DNA from: Linepithema humile
Taxonomy: Eukaryota; Arthropoda; Insecta; Hymenoptera; Formicidae
Direction of reading: 5' to 3'
NCBI RefSeq assembly: GCF_040581485.1
Contig: NC_090132.1
Coordinates: 18,905,411 to 18,969,410 of the forward strand
DNA: 64,000 nucleotides
Shown piece after piece: positions 1 through 11,121 of this stretch (position 1 is its first letter; each line of letters opens with the position of its first letter). The position numbers and the translations under genes were made by a program. The notes beneath the pieces are model-generated. The model was not told the DNA's origin. It saw only the letters and a program-made list of their open reading frames with translations, and did not search any database.

Positions 1-33
1 TTATGTAATATGTCTTTTATATGTGACTATTAC

Positions 34-3000
34 CTTATACTTGTTATATATGTGTTCAGCTTTTTGTCTAATCTGCTCTGCTTTTTGTTTAAAGATAGCC
101 TGAAAAGAATATCACAAATATAGTAGACAAAAAAAAACAAAATTACAATGTATTACAATGCGTGTGCGCATGTTATATATATATACCCCTTCTTCTTCAT
201 TAAGTTTCCATTCCCCTAAGTTGCCAATATATCGTCGGAGCTGAAATAAAAAAATAATCAATTAGAGAAAAAAATTCTTTAATATTAAAATTATCGAACA
301 AAAGCGCAAGTGCCTTTCAGAGTCAGAGCAAGTTGTTCATTGTATTTATAATTGTATTAAAAAATATATTGTACTGTAACGTGAATTTTGCATTGTCAAA
401 TCTTATCATTTTATTATTTTATAGCAGAGAGTTATACTGAAGATGATCTTATAATTGACAGAAACGTTCGTAAATATTTCTAAATACAGTTATAACTAGC
501 ATAAACAACTTATATTGGTTCTAAAACCTACTTGCATCCTTTTGTTTTAGATTTGCTCAATCATTCGAGCCTTATCAAATTTTAAAATTATTAAAACTTT
601 TAGTATATATATTTATATACCCTTTTCACTGTTTCCACAATATGTGGATGTTTCTTCAGCATTAAAGGATCAATGGAAAGAGCCAAGATATCGTCCATCG
701 CTTGTAAGCATTTATCTGTATTGGCTCGATCCAATCCCAAATTAGATTTTATTTGAGCATCTAATTGCAGCAATTGAGCCTCTATACGAAGCCACCTAAA
801 ATATGACATTGTGAATATGAGCATTCAATTATGATTAAGATGTGCAAACTAATAATTAAGAATTAGTTAAAGCTGCTAGAGCCTGAGCTAGATAATCTTG
901 CTCTGTTTTTTATTTTACATAAATGTAATATATATGTACGTTTCAGCCATGCGGGTTATGGCCATCTTCAATGTGTTAATAACAATTTGAAAAACTATGT
1001 TCTAACTATATTCGTATATCGTATCTGTATTTTCGCTGATTTCCGCAATTCGTGTTTTAATGAGTTTTATTACATACGCTGTTTGGTTTTGGTGGTTTAC
1101 GTCATTTTTATTGTTAAGAATCCGTGTCCAGTGATTTTAAATTATGCGTTTTTCCGTTCTCTTCGATAGTTAAAAAATTATTGTGTTTTGATATTAGGCG
1201 TCGACCTTAGTCCCACTTAATACAATTTATTTATCATAATAACCCTCTCTCTAATCCTTCCTCCCACAGGTACTAACTCCTACTTTTATGAATTTCTCCT
1301 TCCTCCTTCCCCATTCATGTCCTTGGACCTTGTTTGTTTCTACTCACAGTCTATCCTGTACTTTTCAAACAACTAGTTCTTTACTTTACTTACGCAAAGA
1401 GACAGAACAACACAGCATTTTTACAAATATGACACTTCTAACAAGCACTATAATACTACATTGAGGTATGTTGATTTTCAAATAAATAAGTCTACCAATA
1501 CTATTATAACAAAATAATGTTAGATAACTAACGATTACAAGGTCGACGCCTAATATCAAAACACAATAATTTTTCAACTATCAAAGAGAACGGAAAAACG
1601 CATAATTTAAAATCACTGGACACGAATTCTTAACAATGAAAATGATGTGGACTACCAAAATCAAACAGCGTATGTAATAAGTCTCATTAAAACACGAATT
1701 GCGGAAATCAGCAAAAATACAAATATGATATGTGAATATAGTTAAACATAGTTTTTCAAATTGTTATTAACACACTGAAGATGGCCACAACCCGCATGGC
1801 CAAAACGTACGTATATATTACATTTATGTAAAATAAAAAACAGAGCAAGATTATCTAGCTCAGGCTCTAGCAGCTTTAACTAATTCTTAATTATTGGATA
1901 ATAAAAAAAGCCACTAATACTATTAAATTATTGATTGTGCAAACCAATTTGTATGCCGTGTTTTTCAAAGCAAAAATTGTATCTTACACTTTTACAAGAA
2001 TTTATATCTTTCGATTGTGACGTCTGAATAATATAGTAAGATTTCTTCATACCTCAGTTTATATGTTTTGCGATGCACAGACCCTTCTTTTGTTAGAGGT
2101 TTCTCATCTTCTGGTACGGGTACATTAAAATCAAGAGAATCCTTCACTTGTTCTGGCAATATCTCACCAACCTCTAATTGTGCTTTCAATTTCATAGCAT
2201 TCCTTGCAGTTGACCAATCCCATTGTGCACGAGCTTTTTCACTTTCAAAAGATTTCGGCCTGTTTACATCTAGCTTAATGCCCACGTGTTCCCCAGAATA
2301 TGTACGTGCTAAGAGGACACGACTTGAAGATGCAGCAGTATTCGATACTACGGTTCCATCAAGTATCGATTCCTCACCGACATTATTTCTTTCTATAAAT
2401 TAAATAAATTGTATCTTTCAAAAACAAAATAATTTAAATTGCAAAAAAATTAATAAAAAACTACCCATAAAAGAGGAAACTACAAGGCTATCCATGCTTA
2501 CTTTCAATTGCAGCTCTTTTTTTATGCATCACATTTGGTGTTGTTTGATGTTCATTAGAATCTTCATTTTTCGGTTTACGACCTCGTCCAGAATGTTCTA
2601 AAAAATATATTTGCAATAGTATTATGACATAACTTTAAAGATAAATTCTTAGAAAATAATCGACTTTCTCATCAATTTTTTAAAATTTATTTATTAATTT
2701 TTAATTACGACTTAAAAACAAAATTTGGTAAAAGAAAAAATCGTATTAGAAATCGCTTACAAATATGACGTTTCAAGGATATCAGGTTGTTTTGAATCAC
2801 CTTTACATCACAAGAATGTGGGGAAACATTACTATTAAATTAAAAAAATATATATATAGTTCTAAAAATTTATTAATTGAAGATTATATGCGGGATACAT
2901 TAACACACAAGTACTTTGCTTTCTGTATACGAATTAATGATAATTGTTCCAAAAGAATTAATCGTTTTAATTCTCTTGTAGACAAATTGCGCGTTTCATC

Positions 3001-5127
3001 TGATTCCCCAAATCTTGAGTATTTGACGGATATTTCTAATGAAGAAGTCTGCGTTCCTCGATTCACTATTAAAAGACATTTAAATATAAATCTCTTTAAT
3101 GTATTCCTATCCCTTTATATACATTAAGTATTTTCAAAGTATATCTATCCAAAATTTTATTATGATGATAACTGTAACATTATTATCTCTTTTCCATATT
3201 TTACAATGTCGATAGTAAACAAGAATATTTTTATCATTAAAACATGATACTTCAAACTCAATGCATTAGACACATTATACATTAAGAGGGAAGGAAAAAA
3301 AGTCGATTATTTAATATCAAAATATTGTGTAGATCTCTATTGTAAATATTCACTATTTTATATATAAAACTTGTAACAATGGTTACAAAATATCAAAGAA
3401 AAATTCTTTGTGAAATATATAAAATAAAAAATATTGTGTTGTAAATATCGTTTTTACCTATATTGGTTTCCGTTTCATCTGAGCTTGAAAAATCTGCAAA
3501 GCGTTTTGGTTTAATCTTGCGACCACTGCGACTAACTACTTCTTTAGGCGATTCCTCGCCCTGTGAATCTAGAGCAGCTTCTTGTTTCGATGCATCACTT
3601 GAGGCTTTTCCTCTACCACGTTTCTTCTTTTCTGGTACATCCTATTGCATTGCCATGTTTTTTTTTATAAATCGTTTTATATAATTTTTAAATAAATTTA
3701 CTTTAATAATTTATTTTCTTAAGATATGTATTTTATAAACAATAGTGTAAGGAACAATCGCACAAAATGTTTAATCTTTAAAAATATTTGTCGGCAGTTC
3801 CTAAGTTTCTCTTGGAGTATACTTTTCAATAACTGTTCTCTTGCACAGTATTGTACAGCATATATTAGATACTCCAAAATATTAGTTTTTATGTAAATAA
3901 ATAACAAACAACAAATATGACTTACAGGAGTGTTAGAGGCAGATGTAACAGTTTTTCTTTTCAAGGATTTCTTTTTCTCCCCTTCGTCTATTATTAAGGA
4001 ACCAGAGTCCATATCACTGTCTGCAGCACTGATACTTGGCAAATCTATAGTCACAGGACCTCCTATAGACAAAGCACCATTTGTAGTAAAAAATTTTGAT
4101 CGTCAAAAAAATCATGCATCTATTTATAAACATTTATATAAATTTCATAAAATAATTATTTTAATATAAAAATAACATTAATAATAATAAAAATAACATT
4201 AATCAGTACCTTTAATAGCAGCAAGATCTGCCAAGGGCTTATTCCTGTCATTCTTAAGTTCTTGTTCAAGTTGCTGTATACCCTCATGAAAGAACTTTCG
4301 TCGACTAGGTTTGCAAAACTTTGCTTTGTTCTCGACATAAGAGTGCAACTCTTCAACTTTGCAAACAGCTCTAAAGTTTAAAATTTTAATATTTAATTGC
4401 ATAATCATAAGATCATAAATATTCTCTTTAATAACCATTACGTGTAATAGCATTTCAGAGAGAGTAATACTATATCAATTTGTTTTAATTAAATTTATAA
4501 ACTTACGTTTCTCCTGTACCGTAAAAGTAAACATTGTATCTAGTATTTTTGGAATTCGGGTCACTAACTTTTTCAACCTATAAGCAAATGAATAATATAT
4601 GGATGTGAATAGAGATGTACACGTATTACACGCCAACTTGAAATAAGGTTACGTTTGTTTGCTGAGAATGCATCGTATAAATTCTATTGAAATATATAAT
4701 TTTAAAGATTATATACAGTTGAAAACAATTATAGAATATTAATAAGAATATAAATAGCGACATTTGTTGCGTAGTATGATCGGTTAAATGCAATTTAGCT
4801 AATTGTCATTCATTTCGTATCAATCCCGCGCTTTTCTTACTCTTGTGAGAAAAACGCGACATTACGCAGCGTAACCGCGCGTATAAGAAACATGATAAAC
4901 GCAATATATACGTAATTTATATAATCTCTCCTTATGTCATCGTAATCAGATATTTGTGTAAAACAATTTGATAAAATTGTATACAGATCAGGCATGTTAA
5001 TATTTTTGTTTCATCGAGACAAGATCGGGATTCGGTGCGAACTTACTCTGGCTGGCCATGGCGGATAACCTCGAACTTTTGCAAACACCTTGTCACCGGA
5101 GAAGAACTTCTTTAGCAGCTTCACCAT
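34..5127 (-). CDS. Jasper: PWWP + integrase-binding-domain chromatin protein (LEDGF/HDGF family, Jasper-like), 3' end outside window
   Basis: Exons on the minus strand, in coding order: 5127-5047, 4577-4507, 4370-4210, 4062-3926, 3641-3458, 2597-2502, 2392-2053, 795-621, 240-187, 99-34. All have GT-AG borders and agreeing phases, giving 455 codons before a donor at 33-32; the rest lies beyond the left edge. Residues 1 to about 100 form a PWWP domain: start MVKLLKKFFSGDKVFAKVRG, then the YPPWPAR core and an FYGTGETA strand. The family binds H3K36-methylated nucleosomes through an aromatic cage. A charged linker follows with AT-hook-like motifs (KKRGRGK near 155-162; SGRGRKPK near 214-221). Residues from about 357 match the integrase-binding (TFIIS N-terminal-like) domain of LEDGF: the motif LDRANTDKCLQAMDD keeps the family's key Asp, and exons 9-10 supply the last helices (LRRYIGNLGEW; KAEHIYNKYK). 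Insects usually have one such gene; in the fly it anchors JIL-1 kinase. The first ATG is preceded by G/C-rich 5' sequence and opens directly into PWWP. Confidence 0.9.
936..978 (-). ncRNA. Hammerhead-ribozyme-like motif, left foldback arm (decayed)
   Basis: On the minus strand: UUGAAGA (C3 changed to U), a bulged U, stem II GGCC/GGCU with an 11-base loop, then GAAAC followed by GUA. Stem I pairing is poor. By the known hammerhead consensus this copy is probably inactive. The other arm keeps the C that is lost here. Confidence 0.3.
1768..1815 (+). ncRNA. Hammerhead-ribozyme-like motif, right foldback arm (decayed)
   Basis: CUGAAGA at 1775-1781, stem II GGCC/GGCC, then AAAAC where the consensus is GAAAC, then GUA. 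The core lost G12 but keeps C3, the opposite of the left arm. A consensus of the two arms restores the full core. Confidence 0.3.
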
Positions 5128-5814
5128 GGCTATAAACGATCCGCGATCGCGGCACCAATTTGTTCTATCGCACTCTCTTGATTGCCGAACACTGCGTTAA
5201 TAATATAACGATGTTAATTTCGGACAAACATCACACAAAACACCGCGACAACCGCCATTTGCACGACAATACCGAAAACACGACCACGATACGACGCTCA
5301 ACTTCTATTTGTCGCGGCGCGACGTAACATCATGGCAGCGCCAGCAAGCTGCGGATCTACCCGCGCAAAGTCGAGCGTATGATGCGTAACCAGAGTAGTC
5401 AAATGTGCAATTGTTAATTAGCAATACGTAATCTCCCATTAAACTAAACAACGTCTTTAATATCATCTTAGCGGTTACAGAGATTAGTATTAGGACCACT
5501 ATTTGTTCGTCGGTTAATGTTAACCGACGTTAGAAAAAGTGGCCCATCATCGATTTTCATACAAGTTTGCTTTTTTTGGAGATCTATATCTCTTATTTTT
5601 AGTTGGTATTTTTCTTTTTTCTGTTTTTTTCTTTAATGTATAATTAATACAGCTAGAAAAAAACAAATATATATAAAAAAAAAGAGATATACATGAAATG
5701 TAATTATAAAGAACAAATCTACGGTGTGTTCGTAGTTTCATATTATCGCTCAATGTGAATCAAACCTTAGAATAAGAAGCAGCACGATTACAATGCATTT
5801 GCGAACGCGTGGTT
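5128..5814. promoter_or_regulatory. Divergent promoter region between Jasper and wit
   Basis: This is the head-to-head interval between the minus-strand PWWP gene and the plus-strand receptor gene. It is richer in CG dinucleotides than the neighbouring introns, especially 5130-5350 and again after 5790. A perfect palindrome with 10-base arms (CGTCGGTTAA / TTAACCGACG, 2-base spacer) lies at 5508-5529. No clear TATA box was identified. Transcription start sites are inferred only from gene orientation. Confidence 0.45.
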
Positions 5815-5988
5815 AGGACGCGACTCAATGGATACGACTTGCCTGTCAAATATGCGAATATTCACGCGACACTTATTTCGAATGCGCTCGGCAGCGTTTT
5901 AAGAGTACGTGCGATGTTGTGCTCGACGACGGACTTCAATTTCATACGTAAACCGTACCGGACTTCCACAAGAACCGTCGAGCAGAAC
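5815..5988 (+). other. Probable non-coding first exon (5' UTR) of wit
   Basis: CG-rich transcribed-looking sequence ends in a strong donor (AAC|GTAAGTA at 5988/5989). The next good acceptor is AAGCAG at 7001-7003, just before the wit start codon. The left limit is a guess. Short open frames here look accidental. Confidence 0.3.
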
Positions 5989-6212
5989 GTAAGTACATAT
6001 CACGTCACGTTCGTTTGTAATGCATTACGCGTTCATCCGTGTTTTCTTTTTCATTTTCGGAGTCGCCAATTTTCCGCGGCATACTAGCGTACGTCGCATG
6101 ATATATGACGCGCTTTCGATTTTTTATTATACACGTCTTTCCTTTGTTCATTTTCTGCTATTATCTTTCGGTTTCTTGATGTTGTATCTACCTGTCATGT
6201 GTAAGGAATTTT

Positions 6213-6589
6213 GATCAATCAATTTTATCATAGATAAGATTTTGCATTATTTATATTATTTTGTGATGCTTAATTAGCATTACATCATAATACTACTACT
6301 AATTAAACTGAAATTTCTAGAAAACTATATAATTATGATTAATCAATTTTGTCATAGATAAGATTTTGCATTATTTATATTATTTTGTGATGCTTAATTA
6401 GCATTGCATCATAATACTACTACTAATTAAACTAAAATTTCTAAAAAATTATATAATTATGATTAATCAATTTTGTCATAGATAAGATTTTGTACGACTT
6501 ATATTATTTTCTGATACTTAAAATTTCATTGTGATATTGCTTAAGATTGTTGATTAAACTTAAATGTTTGAGAAAATTACCATATAATT
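6213..6589. repeat. 124-bp tandem repeat, three copies, in wit 5' intron
   Basis: Units start at 6213, 6337 and 6461, each opening with GATYAATCAATTTTRTCATAG. The first two are nearly identical. The third diverges after about 35 bases but keeps the CATATAATTAT end. Very AT-rich and non-coding. Confidence 0.85.
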
Positions 6590-7003
6590 ATACACACACA
6601 CAAATTGGATGATTAAAAGTATAATTGTAAAAAAATTAATGTTTAGTGAATATATATTACACATATACTTATCGATAAGAGTTAGACAAGAAAATAAATT
6701 AAAAGCTGAAAGAAAATAAGATATTTTTGCAGACTGTGATAAATATAAATATTAAATACATAGTATTGATAAATCAATATTCTGTAAATAATAAAAGGAA
6801 TATATATCGCATTTTGTATAGTGATTTTGTCAAATATAAATCTAAACATTATAAATTTGTAACATTTGGAAATTATAAAAATTTATAATATTTTATTTAG
6901 TTCTCTTATATTATTGAAACTAAAAATATATGAGAACTGTAAAATTATGTTTTATTTAACTTTTTAAATTTTAATATTTTTTTTAATTACATATAATAAG
7001 CAG

Positions 7004-7065
7004 ATGAACTCAGAATCTCAAGGGCAGTGTTGTATGTTACTGCGATGAAAGATGCCAATTCTTAA
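7004..7065 (+). other. Two short overlapping upstream ORFs before wit
   Basis: Directly after the acceptor at 7003 an ATG opens a 14-codon frame ending in TGA at 7046-7048. A second ATG at 7045 overlaps that stop (ATGA) and opens a 6-codon frame ending in TAA at 7063-7065. The main start follows at 7119. If this is the 5' UTR, both would tend to lower translation of the receptor. Confidence 0.4.
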
Positions 7066-7118
7066 GGAGCAGTGCTTCTGTTGAAGTGGTTCTGGTTCAA
7101 GAGGCCTGCTAAAGCACA

Positions 7119-10100
7119 ATGAGAGCCATTGTATCAATTGCGCTGATCACACTGCTGTGTGGCATAAGCTTAGCCCCTATCAATGCCGATAGGATATGTG
7201 CCAGTAAAAGGAAAAATGTTGAAAATTTTTCTGTGAAACAGAATTCAGCAAGTATTTCTGAAGATGTATCCAATAACCATAATGTATGTTGCACAATAAT
7301 AAGTTATAATAAATTAATATTTTCTAGTATTCTTTCTATTGAACAATTACAATAATTAGCTTGGAATTATGCAAAGTTTAATCAATAAATAAAAAAGCTA
7401 TCACTTTAATTATATATAAACAATATCTGATGTATTTTTTTACTTTAATTATGAAATATTTCAAATCAAATATATGTATCTCTCTTATTTTTAGGTAAGT
7501 GAAGATCTCCAATATGAGAGATGTCATAATAATAATTTCTGTCATGCCTTATGGCAAGAGGATAAGACTGCAAATGGTACTAAAATTAAAATTTTATCTC
7601 AAGGTATATATCGTAATATGAAGTTTAATTATAAGTAAACATTTCTTTGTAAATATTATCTGATTAAAATTTATGTATATGTAATATATATATATATATA
7701 TATATATATTATTATTTGATATTAACTAGGTTGCTGGAAACAATCTGGTGAAGAAAAATGTGAAAATAAAGAATGTATTGCATTAGAAAGATCTACAAAA
7801 GCTTTGAACAATACAAAATTTTGTTGCTGTCAAGGGCATTACTGTAATATTAACATTACGAGTTCCAATCTTGCTTATCCAGATAACAAATCATCTAATT
7901 CTGTTTCTTCGCAAAAAAGTCAGCCAAGTAAGTTTAATAGCAGCATTAATAGCAATAAATAATATTAAAATAAATTATATTAGTTTGTCTTTAATTTGAT
8001 ATTTTATATAAAGCAATTAAAAAAACATTTTTTGATATATTATTTTATAATAATTTTCAGCTAGAGAATATCTTGAACAGTCAAACTCTGAACGATGGAT
8101 GCTTATTATAGTAAGCGTCATAGCATGTACACTGCTAATAATATTTACTATAGCAATGCTTATATATAGAACGTATCGTAACAATATTTTAGCAAGATTA
8201 GGAAAGCCATTACCTTATAATGATCAGTTCATGGATAGTACAGCGTTAAGAACTGGTACTTATACAGTTGATCATTTGAAACTCGCAACTATCGTTGGTA
8301 TGTCTTCGTTAACTATCTTATGTAAAAATAATAATATATTTTGATTATATATAATATAGTTTAATAAATACTTAATTCTGTAAATTATAATAATATTACA
8401 GGTCAAGGACGATATGGATCAGTTTGGCAAGGCAGTATGGGAGATCAAGATGTTGCAGTTAAAATTTATCCCTCACACTATCGCAATTATTTTCAGAATG
8501 AAAGAGATACTTATTGTTTACCTTTTATGGAACATCCATCATTATTAAGCTACTATGGTTAGTATTTTTTTTAGTATTAAGATGAAATATATTGAAAAGA
8601 ACGGTAATAATTTTTTTTTATGTCTGAATATGTTGACAACTAGATGTGGAATACATTTAACTTATATTTCGATTATAGGCATGGATGAAAGAATAAGTAT
8701 GGAAGGTAGTGTTGAATATCTTTTGGTATTCAGTTTTGCTCCAGGTGGTAGTTTAACAGACTTTTTACGAACGCACACTATTGACTGGACCACATTCTGT
8801 AAAATGAGTCTTTCTATAGTTAAAGGACTTGCTTACTTGCATACAGATATACGCAAAGGTGGTATGTATTGCATCATTTTTTAAATTAAATTATAATATT
8901 ATTAGTATTATAATAAATAAATATTATCAGTATCATAATAAAAACTTTTAATAAACTTATATAAATATTGATTTTGTAGACAAGTTTAAGCCATGTATTG
9001 CACATAGAGATATAAATTCAAGGAATATATTAATCAAAGCTGATGGCACTTGCTGTATTTGCGACTTGGGATTAGCAGTTCAGATCTCCGGATCTAAATA
9101 TTATTCTAATGGAGAAGAGCAGCATGCTGAATTAAAATCAATTAATGATGTAAGTATGATGTAATATCTAAATTTTTGAAGATATTTCACAAAAGTGTCT
9201 AACAAAATTTATCATTTTAGGTGGGCACTCTGAGATATATGGCTCCAGAAGTGTTGGAAGGCGCTGTTAATTTACGAGATTGCGAAAGTTCTTTAAAACA
9301 GATAGATGTTTACGCAATGGGATTAGTTCTTTGGGAATTAGTTACAAGATGTTCTGACATTTATATTCCTGGATCGGAAGTACCACAGTATAAACAACCA
9401 TATGAAAATGAAATAGGTTTGTATATATTTTCAAATTGTCCACAATAATAAATTGTTTTCATCTTTTTTATTATATGTTTTCTCTATCTTTTTTAGGTCT
9501 TCATCCAACATTTGAACAGATGCAGGTCTTAGTGTCGCGTAACAAAGCCAGACCACTTTTAGAGGGTAATTTAGTGGACAGACCAGGGGTGCGTTTGATT
9601 AAGGAAACCATGGAAGACTGCTGGGACGCAGATGCTGAAGCTCGTTTAACTGCTTTATGTACAGAAGAACGTCTTTCAGAACTGCAGTCTCATCGTGGTA
9701 ATAAATTTATCAATATTTAATAAATTATTATTTTTGTCCTATATATTATCTAAATAAAAGTATCCTTTGTAGTTACAATGCATTTTACCGATGGAAGTCC
9801 GATGGTGAATTCTCATTGCACCCTAGTGCCTTCAACAACAAACAGTCTTTATAGCGAATCTTCGCATCATGATAATGTACATGTTGTTCAACTTGCACTG
9901 AATATGGTGCAAGATGGTAGTGCTAATGACAGTGCAATAGCTGAAAATTTAGTTACATTATCACCGTCTGACAGTGTTGTTCATGAACACAGTTGTAAGT
10001 AATTTTGATGAATAAATATGTATCCTATAACACTTGTAATCTCATTTCAGTTCAATTCCTAATGGCTTGTTTATATTTCAGTCAAAAATTCAAATGAAGT

Positions 10101-11121
10101 AGCTATATATAATCATACTCAAACGCTTCAACCTTATCAAGGTAGAAATCCATGTATGGAAAGAAATTTGATGTTACAATCGGATTCCTTGGAAGATTTA
10201 GGTTGCAATGGTAATGTTCTCGTGGATAAATCGTTGAAGCACGCGTGTAACGATCAATATAAAACCGCTACAGAAGCACAAGGTCTGGTTTCGCATGATT
10301 ACTTAAGCCAACATACTACTCAATTAACGCAACTCAGACCGGCAACGCCTATACCATATGTTCAAAACGTGATTTCTGACGAAGGATCATCTTCATATAA
10401 CAAGCGAAAACAAACGAACATACACGATTCGTCTATCCTAGAAAGTCCACGAAAGAAATTATTTGTCTGGCCGAATCTGAAAAAACTACTCATCAACAAG
10501 AAAATGTATCCCTACAGCAGATACCAAATAGATAGAGAGGATTCCAAGTCAAATTTATTATCAAAGCAAAATATTCAGATTAAAGCTGTTGAAACAAACG
10601 TAACAATCTCATCTGGAGGCAAATATGTAAATGGCATCATTGGTAAGACTTCCACTTCAGCAATGCCAATAGAAAAGAATGACAAAAATGTACAAACGGG
10701 GAAGCATAAACAATATGACAATGATAATGTGACATCCAATGCGCGTCCTTCCACTTTGCCACTTGTAAATTTAAGAAATAAAAAGAGAGAAAACAATCTG
10801 AGCCGACAACAAAGCATCGATAAATTTAACGAAGTTTTTAATGTGGGTTCAAACGTGAATAATGCATTGAAGGATCCACATATGAGAATAAAAACGCCTG
10901 GTGATCTACCGCCGTCTGTTAGGAAAATTCGTGGTCGTGGACAGTCAACGGCGAGATTTTCGCTTTACGACGATCGTATGATGTGCAATATCCTGAGCGA
11001 AGAAGATGATCGAAGTGACAAAGCCATTTGGAATTCTGTGCCATTTGGTATGGATCTCGGTGATAGTGACGGAAAACATTCACCAACGAAACTCAGTACC
11101 AAAAATGTTACATGCTTTTAA
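7119..11121 (+). CDS. wit: Type II BMP receptor serine/threonine kinase (wishful thinking / BMPR2-like)
   Basis: Exons 7119-7283, 7495-7603, 7730-7927, 8061-8297, 8402-8557, 8679-8861, 8980-9149, 9221-9416, 9497-9697, 9773-9994, 10082-11121: phases agree, 958 residues. A hydrophobic signal peptide (about 1-23) leads to a cysteine-rich three-finger ectodomain ending in the family's CCCQGHYCN box. The transmembrane helix is near 170-193. The kinase domain shows the glycine loop GQGRYGSVW (237-245), VAVK lysine 257, catalytic HRDINSRN (358-365), DLG in place of DFG (378-380), APE (414-416) and a CWDADAEAR helix. The HRDxNSRN form is typical of BMPR2-type receptors. A long tail (about 539-958, low-complexity, Asn/Ser-rich) matches the Wit/BMPR2 architecture rather than the short-tailed Punt type. 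The family binds BMP ligands with type I receptors, phosphorylates their GS box, and in flies drives retrograde signalling at motor synapses. Length is close to the fly protein. Confidence 0.93.

Larger units (their letters stand above)
851..1895. repeat. Long foldback (inverted-repeat) element in a Jasper intron
   Basis: Two arms of about 355-360 bases (851-1211 and about 1537-1895) are near-complete reverse complements around a spacer of about 325 bases that is unrelated to the arms. The arms differ by scattered substitutions. Each carries one hammerhead-like motif of the PLE type (entries at 936 and 1768), so the arms may be PLE terminal repeats in inverted order. A 9-base direct repeat, TGTGCAAAC, lies at 841-849 and 1936-1944. 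It could be a target-site duplication, but it sits 40 bases outside the right arm. The element lies in the intron between coding exons 7 and 8 of the minus-strand gene. Confidence 0.85.

Noticed and set aside
987..1577. Short frames inside the foldback element
   Set aside because: They lie in inverted-repeat arms and spacer with no domain; no transposase motif seen.
7681..7716. TA dinucleotide run in a wit intron
   Set aside because: Ordinary microsatellite.
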